This document shows positions 1 to 12,090 of a stretch of 64,000 nucleotides of DNA, one piece after another (the stretch's first letter is position 1; every line of letters starts with the position of its first letter). The stretch comes from Selaginella tamariscina (lineage: Eukaryota > Streptophyta > Lycopodiopsida > Selaginellales > Selaginellaceae), in NCBI GenBank assembly GCA_003024785.1, contig PUQB01000652.1, forward strand, positions 62,001 to 126,000, in the 5' to 3' direction. The position numbers and the translations under genes were made by a program. The notes under the pieces were generated by a model. That model ran no database searches. It was not told the origin of the DNA and saw only the letters and a list, made by a program, of their open reading frames with translations.

Positions 1-66
1 CAATCTAAGTAAGTTACCCAATATTGAGCTTCTGCATATTTAGATTAATAATAAGCCAAACCAACT

Positions 67-320
67 TCAGAAAGCATTCATGGGTCTCGCCCATACAATG
101 TTTTGAATGGAAACATACCAATGGAATTTTGAATGCCAATGTTGTATGCAAATTCTAAATACCAATGTTGTATGCAAACTCTGAATGCTGATGTTGTATG
201 CAAACTCTAGATAGTGTAGATACCAATCCCAATCATCATAAGTAGGATTAACATACTTAGAAAACATACATTTAAAAGTCTAGTTCAACCACTCCATCAA
301 GCCATCTATTTAAGGATGAA
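67..320 (-). mobile_element. Ty3/gypsy integrase fragment
   Basis: The minus-strand translation carries an integrase-core signature: a stretch of the form DDWDWYLHYLEFAYN, close to the usual gypsy 'DDWD..L...EFAYN'. Just upstream on the same strand (about 280-320) a degraded FHP..DGLMEWLN corresponds to the family's 'YHPQTDGQTERVN' block. Frame changes separate the two and no flanking LTR or protease/RT is visible, so this is a short decayed remnant. In an intact element this enzyme would insert the cDNA into host chromatin. Confidence 0.6.
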
Positions 321-3300
321 AGGGAAATGTGAAAGATTGTATGACTTTTCTTTTAATGTTTTTATTAAAATTTCTTAGATAAAACTAACAAAGCTTGTTA
401 AAATCTCTGAATATTGCTGGTGGAACGCAACCTCGTTCCAAGACTTTGAAGGGGACCAGGGAGAGATACCCATTTTGATAGTTCCAAAGGATATGAAGCA
501 TAGTAGCAGTGCTAAGAATATCACCATGAGATGATGATGATGATATGTGTGTGTGTAGATTAAATGTTATTATAATAAACCACAATATGTAAAGTTTCAA
601 TGGGTTTCAAATGTGTTGTATATGGAAGATGATCTCTCTCTCTCACACACACACACACCATATGCATTTCCATGCTTTTGAATGGCAGTGAGAGTATAAG
701 AAGAATCATGATAATCCGGGAATGTATATTTTTGATATGTAAGAATATGAGCATGTCTTTCATCAAAGCTCGCTAAGATCATTGCCTGGATTTCAATTAC
801 AGCAGTGAGTGTTGCTATTGCAAATACAGGAAAAAAATGGATCTGTAATATATATATATATATAACAAATTAACTTTAAACTAATTTAATTTATTAATTA
901 TATTACATTTATATTTATGGTGTTTATTCCAACTAGACTATTGCGTTCATCATCATGGTGTTTTTTATGTATTCATGCAATACTCATCTACAATAATTAT
1001 AGACATGTATTACATAGTTGTTTTTTATCGAAGGCAAATATTGTGTAATCTTTTATTCTTACTAAGATTGGTGTTTAAATTTTGGAAAGGTAAACCAAGT
1101 GCTATGGATGCAACGTTTGAATGAACTTTCATAAGATAAATATAATATATTAAATTTACATTAAAATTTAATTTTTTTAATATTATTAATATTTTACAAT
1201 TTAACTTTGATAACCATTATAACGGCTTGTCAGTGGTGTGAAGTATAACTTCTAATTAGACTTACGATATTGTACAAGAAATGTTTATTTATAATAAAAT
1301 CTAAACTTCCTATAAAGAAATGGATTGGTCTTCATCATTAATATGCTGATAAAGAGATTAATGTAATTAGGTATATGTATTAAATAAACATAAGCAATAA
1401 TTTCTTTTTAATTATAGTGTTACAATTAAAATGTAAAGTCAAAACAACATCATAAGGCATTAAATTTTCAGGAACTTACTTAAGTGATGTATACGCTAGG
1501 ATTAAAGAATATTTTAGATTAGTACATGGTCATAATTGTAAAGACTATATATGTAACATGAATTCACTTGGAACATTTTATAAGTTTATAAATTCAGAGA
1601 TGAAGTGGGCAACTTGTAAGTTTATTATTGTGATTTATAAGGAATTTTATAAACATTGTTTATTTTATTTCAAATGTAGATTTAAGTGTTCAGTTTGATA
1701 TTTTAAGTATGGCTTTTATAAATTATTTGATAATTCGAGTTTAATAAGAGCAGAAGTTAAAAAAAGCATATTTGTAAGTATGTGTGTGTTTATATTATTA
1801 ATAATCTTTTATATATAGAGAGAATGATGACATACATATTTCATCAAAATGTAACTTCAAAGCAAAGAAGATACAAATATGCTAAACCTTTATTAGTTAT
1901 ATAAGGTTTGAAAAACAATTTTTCTTTAAGTGCTTTATTATTGCATTTAAACAAGTTGTTATTAAATGACCAAAACACTTTAAGGAATTATATTATGTTA
2001 GTAGTTAAGTTTTCAATAGTTAATGATGGTTTTAATTTCTATTATGAGATTTAAAAGTGCATTTGAGAATGACATAAGAAGAGAAAACATAAATGAATAT
2101 AATTTAATTATCTCCTTCTCTCTACATGTTTTCTCATAATAAAATTAATTAAAAATAAGACCTTCATGTGTAGTATTGTGTGAGAGAGAGAGAGGGAGGA
2201 GAAGGGAGTGTGCATGCACATATTAATATTTATTGCATTATAATCAAATTTTTATGACAAAAATAGCTTTTAAAATGAAATCATGTGTTGAAATTTTGTG
2301 TTGCATGTGTATGTGGGGTGCATAAGTTAAATAATCTTTGCATTCTTCATTTCCACATTATTTTCTCCTTTTTAAACTATTATTGAGCTCTTGATTATTC
2401 ATTTAATAATCCATAGATATACAACAAACTTATAATATAATTTTATTGAAATTCATAAGTTAATAAATATATTATTTTAAAATTATAAATTAATTATAAT
2501 ATACACCATTCTTTAAGCAAAAGAGCATTAGAGTTAACTTTTGTTTAGCTTTATCTATTTATAAGATTATTTGAATAAGCGATTATCTTATTCCTTTAAT
2601 AAAATCTTTTGATTTAAAATTTAAAATATGTATGTTTTTACAAAAAATGTTTAATTTGCATATCAATGATATAAAAAGGGTCATCATTAACATATTAAAA
2701 ACTTTTATATTAACCACATAGTTAACCATTATATTAATGAAATTGCATATGTGGTAGTATGCTAAATGATAATATCTTATTTTATAATTAATTAATATAT
2801 TTAATTAGTAATTTAATAAAGAAAAGATGTTAAGTAAGAAAGGAAAAAATATGAATATTTTTATTTTTTGAAAAGGGACTAGCTTAGTACAATAAAAACA
2901 TTTATAAAGCAAAGGGCACTTAATTTTTTATTTAATGGAATTACATTTCTAAAAAAAGTACTTTTTATTTTATTTATATATATATTTAAAAGATTCTTTT
3001 TTGGAAGAGTCTATGCAAAATTGTTAAATAATTTTATTATATGCATGTGTTTTTAATAATTTTCTTAATATTTTACTTTTAGGTAAAAATACGACTTATC
3101 ATTAAAAATTTTACCATATTGATTTAAAAATCTCTGTCTCTCTCTCTCTCAGCCTATACATTATACATTACAATTATTTAACTTTGTTATAATTATATTA
3201 AAATATGTATATTTAATGTGCATATAACTTAATTAAAAAATATATTTTGTGTATATAACTTGGTTACACAAGTTTTATAACTAATATGTTCTTGTAAATA

Positions 3301-3860
3301 ATAATTAAAATAATTGTGCTAATTAAATTAATATAAAATCATCAATCCAAAAATTACTTTTTTTAAATTTTGCTATAAGTTTTTTATTTACAATTTTAAC
3401 AATTTTTCAATTTGATAATACATTCTATTTTAATTCTACACTATAAACTTATCAATGTTTGAATATATCTTATTTTATCTTAATTATTATAAAATGTTTG
3501 ACCAATTAAATTACGAACTTAAAAAATAGTGTTCAAAGTTTTTTTAATTAATAAATAAAAAGTTAATTAATATTTATATAATATTATCATGTACATATTC
3601 ACAAATTATTCAAAAAATAACAATTTTAATAATGTAATCACCATTAAAATTCATTATATTTGGGTTTTTTCTTTTACATATTTCATAATACCATTTATAC
3701 ACATTTAAAAAGAAAAGCACCAAACTTTTCACTACCTCAATACATCATTTATTATAAATAGCCCATGTTACTTTAAAATTTAATATGTTTATATCATGTT
3801 TATTCAATGTGTTTACTTAATAAATTAATTATGTGAGGTATGTTACCTTATTTACTTAAT
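321..3860. other. AT-rich intergenic DNA, no gene seen
   Basis: This stretch is very AT-rich with stop codons in all frames and only short spurious ORFs. It holds small simple repeats (GT/CT tracts near 545-660, a TA run near 848-864, a GA run near 2,180-2,200, a CT run near 3,133-3,152). I see no recognisable coding exon, RNA gene or intact element. The ORFs near 385-780 lie over microsatellites and show no family motif. Confidence 0.6.
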
Positions 3861-4072
3861 ATAATATACAAACATGCCAAGTACCCCAATATATGCTCCA
3901 CAATATATTAATAATTAATTTTAATTTATTCATTTTATAAGATCCACGTGTACGATTGCATAATATAATATATACAAACATGCCAAGTACCCCAATATAT
4001 GCTCCACAATATATATAATAATTAATTTTAATTTATTTCATTTTATAAGATCCACGTGTACGATTGCATGTG
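3861..4072. repeat. 106-bp tandem duplication
   Basis: Two near-identical copies lie head to tail: the block starting 'aacatgccaagtacccc' at 3,871 recurs at 3,977, and the closing block 'gatccacgtgtacgattgca' at 3,941 recurs at 4,049. The offset is 106-108 bp with only small indels, so the duplication looks recent. Each copy contains a CACGTG palindrome (G-box). No gene is seen immediately downstream that would use it. Confidence 0.8.
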
Positions 4073-4149
4073 CATATATTATTATTAGTGTAGTGGATTT
4101 GATAATCGTCGAATTGGATTCAATATGGATCACTCGTTCTTGTATATAA

Positions 4150-5320
4150 GTTAAAGTTTCTGATGGATATACACATTTTTATATTCCGAGCTCTCACATT
4201 GGTGGAGGTGAGGGGCACCTCTAATTGTCCTTACGAAGTGCTCAGATTTGTGTCTTTTTATCAATTTTCTTTATCTTCTTAAGTCTAGCTTTTCCATTGT
4301 TTAAATCTATTCCTTTCTTGTAGATTTTGTCTTTTCTTCGTCCATAGATCCACAACAGGCAAATCCCTTGTTTGTGGAGCAGTTACTCATGCAGTTGTTA
4401 AATGCCATGCATATGCAGCTGAACAATCATTCTCAACTGATGGTAGAATATACGTAGGAGAGCTCCTGGGTTCATGATTGAGTTCGTTGCTCTTCTGCCA
4501 GTGCAAGCTTCAGCTTGTGTCGTTAAAGTACAACCCTCTGTTGTACCGCCCTAACTTCCAGATGCTAGGGGTACGTCCTACCTTTGGGGTACCCTTACCC
4601 TTAACATTGGTGAATCTATGCCTGGGAGGTCTTGTCGGAATGCACGTTTCAAGAGGCAGAGGTTGAGGCTTGTCTCCAGCCTCCTCCTCCACGTCAAGCT
4701 AGGTGTAGCACTCACGGCCAAGCAAGGCACATCCATGTCTTTGTCCAACTGTGAGCGTGGGATCTTGTTTGATAGGTTCATGTTACTTGGTTAGAGTATT
4801 GGCGTCATTATCTTCCAAGTCATGGCACTGTGGTTGGACAGATAGTGTAACTCTAAGGTATTTTGAAATGCAGCCGAAGCTATCGCCAAAGTATGCTAGA
4901 TGGTAGCAGAAGTTGGCACAGTTCCAGCCTGAAATCAGACATAAGGCGGGAAAGGACAATGTGGTAGCCGATGCACTCAGTAGGAAGGGTCATCTTCGTG
5001 TTATGTCGGCACCCATGTCAACTTTGATGGATGAATTTGTGACGGCGTATCTCATGACAAGTTTGCTAAGGAGGTTTTGAGCCTGGTGGTAAAGAGGAAC
5101 AAGTTCATCAGTTACGAAAAGATGGTAATATTCCAGTAGAAATAGAAAGTCGAATGGATGCACTCAAACATGCGCATTTTGCAGTATGAGATGGAGTTCT
5201 TTATTATAAGAAAAGAGATTCTATGTTTCAGAACTCTCCAGGGTACTCCTCCTACTCATGTTGCAAACCCTATGTCTGGCCGGATTTCTTTCGCGAAAAT
5301 CCTGGAGATGATGTATACCA
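4150..5320 (+). mobile_element. Decayed Ty3/gypsy retrotransposon (gag, RNase H, H2C2 region)
   Basis: The plus strand reads fragments in gypsy order. Near 4,370-4,440 there is a gag-like run (PLFVEQLLMQLLNAMHMQ). At about 4,865-4,990 a degraded RNase H end reads KYARW.QKLAQFQPEIRH followed by KAGKDNVVADALSRK; the GKDNVVADALSR block is diagnostic of Ty3/gypsy RNase H. At about 5,150-5,215 a stretch of the form V.DGVLYYKKR matches the linker before the integrase HHCC finger. Stops and frame changes interrupt all parts, and the reverse transcriptase core is missing, so the copy is dead. The sequence near 4,180-4,260 resembles a terminal region, but I could not pair two LTRs. Confidence 0.65.
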
Positions 5321-5465
5321 TTGGTTTGACCACTTTACTGTGGTTGTTATATATCATTCGTGGAACGGTGCTTAGTGTTTGCGCGAGTTTCCTACTTGTC
5401 TTCAAGGGACGACGTTGCAGTGATACAATGATCTGGATGTTGCAACTCGTGAAGATTGAAATATT

Positions 5466-7560
5466 CTTTTAAAGATCTTCAAACGTGCATTTGGGCATGC
5501 GGACGACTGTGATGATGCTGCTCAGCGTGTTTGTAAGAAACTCTCTTATTGAAACGTATGGTAGATGTAGGAGTATGGGAGAGGCCAAGAGTGTATTTGA
5601 CCGTATGAAGCATCGAAATGTTTGTTCCTGGAACTTCTTGATGATCGGATATGTCAAGAATGAAGATTACCACTCTGCTCTAAACACTTTCAGTACTATG
5701 AAGTTTGAAGAATGTGCTCCGGACAGGAGGACGTTTCTCACAGCTTCTAAGGCATGTATAATTACGGCACTGAAGGAAGACGCACCGGTGAAGTTCAAAG
5801 GTTACAAATAGCCAAAGAAGTGGAGCAGAAAGCTTCAGACATGTACGTGGCCAACACACTTATTGACTGCATGTCAAATGTGGGAGTATGGGAAATGCTC
5901 AAAGAAATGCAAAAGAGGATGTCATTTCTTAGTCCACGTTGATTCAGGGATACATAAAGAATTATGAAGCTTGTGTCTTTTGAGATGTTTCAACTTATGT
6001 TGATCCTCCGTAGAACCAAATACATTTACTTATATTGTAACGGCGAGGGCTTGTTCAGTTTTAACATACTTGAGAAATGTATGGCTATTCACTCACACGC
6101 ACGTGTACATGGTTATGACCGTGATGATTTTCTGGCTTGTACACTTGTGGATGTGTATGCAAAATGTGGGAGCATTGTTGATGCACAGAGAGTCTTTGAT
6201 GGAATGAAGAAATATAACGTTGTGCAGTGGATATGCTGAGAATGGCGCGCACAATGGAGCGCTTGAGTTGTTTGCTTACATGCAAGACAAAGAAGGTTGT
6301 ATCAACGGTCTTACATTTGTTGCAGCTCTTAAGGCATGTAGTCAGCTAGCTGAGAAAGAACAAGGCATCAAAGTTGGTGAGAAACTATTAAAGATGAAAA
6401 CACTTGAGAAGGGCTACCTCATTCATGCACAAGCTAGTCGAAAGCTGGTGGATTTGGATGAAATGGTTTGTAACACGTTGATCGACATGTATGCAAACTG
6501 TGGAAGCATGATGGATGCTCAAGCTGTGTTTGATCATATGCCTGTGAATACAGTGGTCTCGGACGATGCATTGATATGTTGAGAACGGAGAGCCAGAAAG
6601 AGCTTTAAATCTCTTCTTGTGCATATCAGAGATAGCAAACTCAAGGACGTTTGTGGCAGCACTGAAGGCATGTATACTTCTGGCAGGCAGAAGAGGAAGA
6701 AGGGAAGAAATTGATGGAAAAACTTTAAAAGTGGTAGCGATGGAGAAGGGAATGGCTTTGCACTCTAGAGCCTTGGAGAAGAACTTTGTTTCAGATATGT
6801 TTGTAGCAAACACGCTGGTGGATATGTATGTAAAATGCGGGTGTATGGTGAGTGCTCGAAGAGTGTTTGATGGTATGAAGCATAAAGATGCTATATCATG
6901 GAACGCTTTGATATATGGATATGCAGAAAATGAGGAGAATGCCTCGCTTGTTTGTTATGGAGAAATCTCGAACGTTTCTACTTGCTGCACTTAAGACATG
7001 CGCGTGTGTTGGAGCATTACAGCAGGGCAGAGAAGTTCATGAAGAGATTAAGAAGCATGACTTACACAAGGATGACCTGTCATTTTGGATTTCTATGCAA
7101 AGTGCGGTAGTATGGTGAAGCTAGAGAGGTGTTTGATTCTATTGGAAAGAAAGATGTGATTGCCTGGAATGCGTTGTTAGCAGGATATGCTCGTCAAGGG
7201 GAATCGAAAGATGTGTTGGATTGTTTCCATACAATGGTTGATATGCAGTTACAAAGTGAAGACGCTGTGTTACCAGATGGTACCACCTTTGTTGTGCATG
7301 TAGTCATGGCGGTCTGTTAGAGGAAGGTATGAAATACTTGCGGGAGATGAAATCTAAGTACAAAATTGAACCAGAGATTGAGCACTACCATTGTATAATT
7401 GATCTCCTGGGGAGATCCAATAGGTTGCAAGAAGCAGTGGATATGGTGCAGAGGATGCCCTTTACAGCGACTAGCGTTTCGTGGATGACTGTTTTGAGTG
7501 CTTGTCATAAGTGGAAGAATGTATTGTGGCAAGGGTTGCTTTTGATAAACTATTAAAGGA
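5466..7560 (+). pseudogene. PLS-type PPR gene, broken by frameshifts
   Basis: Successive plus-strand frames carry PPR repeats in order: NSLIETYGRC with VFDRMKHRNVCSWN (about 5,530-5,660); ACTLVDVYAKCGSIVDAQ (6,135-6,190); LTFVAALKACSQLAE and NTLIDMYANCGSM; NTLVDMYVKCGCM with KHKDAISWNALI (6,800-6,920); GKKDVIAWNALLAGYAR (7,147-7,200); and a terminal IEHYHCIIDLLGRSNRLQEA with an E-type end (…LSACHKWKN). The repeat pattern is that of organelle-targeted RNA-binding PLS-class PPR proteins used in RNA editing or processing. At least six frame changes interrupt it, and the 3' end stops in the E motif with no DYW domain. Some breaks may be assembly indels, but the losses inside repeats near 5,810-6,060 look like real decay. 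Confidence 0.75.
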
Positions 7561-7685
7561 CTGCAGCTCGTGTTCTCTTGGCTAACATTATGGCAGCGTT
7601 GGCATGTGGGACGAGAAGCCAAGTTCGCAATAGTGTACAATAACAAGTTGCGCGTGTGTGGAGGGATACTCCGTGAATATATAGT

Positions 7686-8900
7686 GAGTCGACACGTGTT
7701 CTGAATCCAGTTATCCCACACGCAAAAGCGTAGGTAGCTATGGACCCTTAAATAAAGAGGGAAAGGTTTTTTTTTTCCATTTGAGACGTGTGTATGTGTA
7801 TATGTGTGTACATATATGGGTGTGCACCAAGTGGGCACTCCATGCTTGGATAATTTTAATTTGTTCGTTAAAGGACTAGAACGGACATTAAAGAGTTCAT
7901 TATTTTAAATAATTTATTATATTAGTATCAAAATTTATTTTTATTTATATTTTATGTTGCTTTTGGACTATTAATTTTCTGAACACAACCAGATTAAAAA
8001 CTAGCTCATTTTCAATGTGAACACTTCCATAAATATTTTATTTATATAATTTGGCAGTTCGATAAAAATTTAATATGCATATTGTTATATATTAGTTTTA
8101 AATAATCATTCTAATTAAAATTTATTTTATTTTATATATTATGTTGCTCTTGTAATGATGGAGACCTTGAAGGGCAATATAAATTTTTTAGTACCCTTTT
8201 ATTGCATATATATTATATTATATATTATTATATATATTATATATATTCACTGTTGCCTTTTTAATGCATAGTAAATTTTATTATTCTTATTTGAAAGGCA
8301 AAATAGTTTTTTAAAAGACATTACAACTGCAAAATTAAAATTTGATGAAAACTATTATTTAATTGTTTTTCTGAACACAACCAAAACTATTCACGTAAGC
8401 TATTCACATTTATATTTAACTACACATTAGAAAACTAGTTAATTTAGTTTACTCAATGTATAAATATTTTGATTTATTAATTTGGTAGTTCGCATAAGGT
8501 GCAAATCATACACCAATTGCGCATGTACGTGTATGTGTGTGAGAGAGAGAGGAGAATAAGTGATTGACACGTGTCCGGAGTCCAATTATCCCTCAAGCAA
8601 AAGCCTAGGTAGCTATGGTCCGTTAAATAGAGAGGGAAAGCTTGTCTCATTTAAGAGACGTGCATATGTGTGTATGTATATACATATATATGGGTGCGTA
8701 CAACGAGCGGGCACACCATGCATGAAATTTTTTAATAGTTAAACAGTTCATTCATTTGTTATATAATAATTTTTAAATGTTTATTATATTAGTACAGCTT
8801 TCACTAATTAATTAAATTTTTTATATATTATGTTGCTCTTGACTGTATTCATTTTCTGAACAAACCAAAAACTTCTGCATAAGCTTGAAAGCCCTTGACA
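7686..8900. repeat. Diverged direct repeat of ~350 bp, two to three copies
   Basis: A block at about 7,690-7,840 (motifs 'gacacgtgt', 'ccaattatcc'-like, 'gtaggtagctatgg', 'taaatagagagggaaag'-like, 'gcacaccatgc'-like) recurs at about 8,565-8,725 with roughly 875 bp offset. The downstream parts ('ttatgttgct..tg', 'tttctgaacacaacca', 'tttggcagttcg') also recur near 7,950-8,070, 8,365-8,500 and 8,850. The copies are diverged and carry no coding motif, so a non-autonomous element or old local duplication is possible. Family unknown. Confidence 0.55.
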
Positions 8901-10345
8901 ATACATTATATAAACATATATGTATTACAAACATACATATATACATTTACATATACATGAGTTTATATTTATATTATTTATTTACATTTTTATTTTTAAT
9001 AAACAATATCTTAATTCTTTTAATATATAATTCATGAATATATATAACAATTAACCAGGCTTGTTTTTATTATACATAAAGTTTAAAGTGCAATCTAAGT
9101 CACTAAATTAAGGTATCATTGTGAAATTTATAAATATATTCTAAATTTTCATTTATTAAGTTCTATACAAACTTTAAAATTAAATTATTATTAACATATT
9201 TCGTTCTAAATAAGTAGTACTTGTTAAATAAAGTTTTATACACATAACAAGAGTTTAAATTTTAATATACACTGAAAAATATTAACAAAGCACATGCAAG
9301 GATATTCTTATTTAAGCATACATTGTGAAATATACATGTTTTAATTTACTCATGTGAGAATATTGACAAATTTTTAAGTAAATACTAATAAACTTAAATT
9401 ATTCAATTAAAATATGTCATAAACTTCTTTTTTCTTTATTTGTCAGTAAAATTTAATTTTTATAATAATTTAATTTTGGGTTTAGTCTTGATAAAGAAAA
9501 CCTAATCAATCTCATTTAGATATCACACATTAAAAAGATTAATTTAAATATTGATACTAAAATATAAATTATTAGATTTTTAATTTTTAAATGTAGAGGA
9601 ACTGATTAAAAAGAAACCGAGTTAATAAAAAAAATCAAATAAATAGAGTCGAAAGACTAAGAAATAATTTTACAAATTATAATTAATAATCAAATAACTA
9701 AGATAAAGAAAAAAATTGCAAATTAAAAACTTTTTAAATAAAATTATTATAAAAATTGTTATTAATTACTTATATTAAAAATCATACTTATATATTTAAA
9801 GTTTAACCACAAAAGAAGTTTTTATTTTGTATTCATTATAAAACACTTACATAAATTTTCAAGTTCTTAAATAAACCAAGAATAAAATTTATGAATATTT
9901 ACTTTATAATAATTTTTAAAATGTTATTCTTCTTATTAATATGCTATATTATTCAAGTTTTACTTCTTTAATTTATTATTTCAATTAAGATAATACTTTT
10001 TAATGTGCTTTATTCCTTACTCGTGTCAAGGCCGTGAGGTGTCAAGGCCGTGACCAATAACAGAACATGAATCGGAAAATCAAATCTTATTATGAAAATG
10101 AAAGAAAGAAGAAATGAAAGAAAATTAGTTAAGTCGGATTACAACTACTGTTGAACCCGAATATTAAAAACTTAACCCTAATTTTTTTTATATATGAGAT
10201 CTGGCATCCATGGACCACTAGTGTAGATCTAGGCAGTCTCCCCACAATTCTGCATCTTCCAGCTCTCTCAGTCTCTCTTGCTACCCCCCAAAAGCCCTTC
10301 TACTATATTATATATATTATAATAATGCGTTATTATGGGCATACA
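8900..10345. other. AT-rich intergenic DNA, no gene seen
   Basis: This is very AT-rich with frequent stops in all frames. The only distinct feature is a short duplicated 'gtcaaggccgtga' near 10,026-10,053. The single longer ORF (10,151-10,384) shows no family signature and low codon coherence. I see no gene here. Confidence 0.55.
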
Positions 10346-10355
10346 TCTCTCACAT

Positions 10356-11155
10356 TGGTGCAGTTTGTAAATGGAAGAATGTGAAAGTTGGAAGGGTCAC
10401 ATTCGAGCACTTAGTGAAGATAACAAACCTGATGTCGAGGCACTGTGAAATATTCATAACAACGTGAATAGTTAAAGCACCCCCCTCTCTCTCTAACTAT
10501 TTAGCTCCAATCTTGCCAAATACTCAAGCTCTCGTATATATCACTCATCAATGTGTATGCACCTCCATCCTTTGTATTCTCAGCCAGTAATGCATCGAAA
10601 GCAGCCTTCCCCATTTGAAAGTTCTTCCACTTTCTACACGACCCGAGCAAGCTCGTCCACGTGTAACTGTTCGGCTTTCACAATGGACAAGGCCTCTTTC
10701 AACCCGTTGGCTCTCCCAAGCATGTCCATACAGTTATAATACATATAATTGAAAGTACATCTGGGCCTCGTGTATAAACCCTGCAAGACTGCAAACCATA
10801 AGAACACATAAACACGACACGATCCATTTGTAAGCCAGTCTCTTGTATCTTCTCCACCAAGGAAAACACACAAGAGGACTCTCCAAGTGAAGTGTACCCC
10901 GATAACAAGGCAGTGAACGAAACGATATCTGGAAAATGCATGCCATTATACGCCCATTCGGCTCTCGCCATGCTCCCACACATTCCATATACATCCACCA
11001 ATACATTTGCAACAACTCGATCTTCTTCTCTCTCTAAATGAATCCATCTTCCGGTTTGTAACAGTGCCAGATTTCCGCATGCCTTGAGAGCAGCAATATA
11101 TGTGACACAGTCCGGCTCACAGTCCCTGGTGGTGAACAAGTCCAGAGCAACTCGT
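10356..11155 (-). pseudogene. Decayed duplicate of the PPR 3' end found at 29.5-30.4 kb
   Basis: This segment matches 29,540-30,390 base for base over long runs, starting with 'gtttgtaaatggaagaatgtg', through 'cactgtgaaatattcataac' and the CT tract, and then through the minus-strand PPR 3' end. Minus-strand translation gives NLALLQTGRWIH, VALDLFTTRDCEPDCVTY and ALLSGYTSLGESSCVF, matching the paralogue. Compared with that copy it has lost short pieces (for example about 15 bp near 10,677 and more near 10,730), giving frameshifts. The similarity stops abruptly near 11,155, inside the repeat that reads on in the parent. It cannot encode a full protein. Confidence 0.85.
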
Positions 11156-11159
11156 ATAT

Positions 11160-11690
11160 TCAATAATATTTAATATAAATTCTTCTTTAAATATTTTTAT
11201 TTAAAATTTAATAACATATTCTTATTATTATTTTATTTATTTATGTTGAATTTGAAATGAAACAAATGATATTAATTAAATATATATATTTAACTTATAA
11301 AAAAGTAATGAAATAGAATGAAATAAATATAATACAATCTAATTAATAATTAATTAAAATAATAAAATGAAAGAAAAATAATAGTCAATGCCATAATCTT
11401 GTAAATAACTCTATTATATTGTATATATTTAACTAATTATTTTTGGAATTAAATACTATAAATTATAATATATATTTAAAAAATTATAAGTAATAGATAT
11501 TAAAATTTATTTTGTTTATTATTCTTTTAATCTGAAAGTTTCATAAGAATAATTGTTAAGACAATCTTCTGCACACGATTTTCTATCGTTCTACAATATC
11601 ATCGTCGACTTCTTATTTACAAATGTGTAAGTAATTTCTTATTACAAGTGTGTGTATACGTGAACGTTTATTACTGTGTATAAATGAATG
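11160..11690. other. AT-rich intergenic DNA, no gene seen
   Basis: The sequence is AT-rich with dense stops. It lies between the duplicated PPR tail and the minisatellite. I see no coding motif or structured repeat. Confidence 0.5.
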
Positions 11691-12090
11691 TGTTGATTGT
11701 ATATGTGATTGTTTTATTATGTGTGTGACACATATATGTGTTTATGAATATTTTAATGTGTATGTGTGAGTATTTTATTACTTGTGAATATACATATATG
11801 TGTTTATGAATATTTTGATGTATATGTGTCGTTGTTTTATTGTGTATGTGTATACACAATATGTATTTATGAATGTTTTGATGTGTATGGGTGAATGTTT
11901 TATTAAGTGTGTGTGTGTTTGGGTATGTATTTATGAATGTTTTAGTATGTGTGCACATATACATGTTTGTGTGTGTACATACATGTGTATAAACATTTTT
12001 TGATATATGTGTGTAAATGCTTTATTTTGTGTGTATGTATAGTTATGTGTTTCATTGCATGTATATGTAGGGGTAAATGTTTTTTGTGTA
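11691..12090. repeat. ~63-bp TG-rich minisatellite
   Basis: Units contain 'tttatgaat' followed by 'gttttgatgtgtatgtgtga'-like sequence. The anchor occurs at 11,741, 11,803, 11,866 and 11,930, giving spacings of 62-64 bp, with more diverged units on both sides. The array yields long open frames on both strands (for example 11,671-11,964) that are translation of repeats and not genes. Confidence 0.75.
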
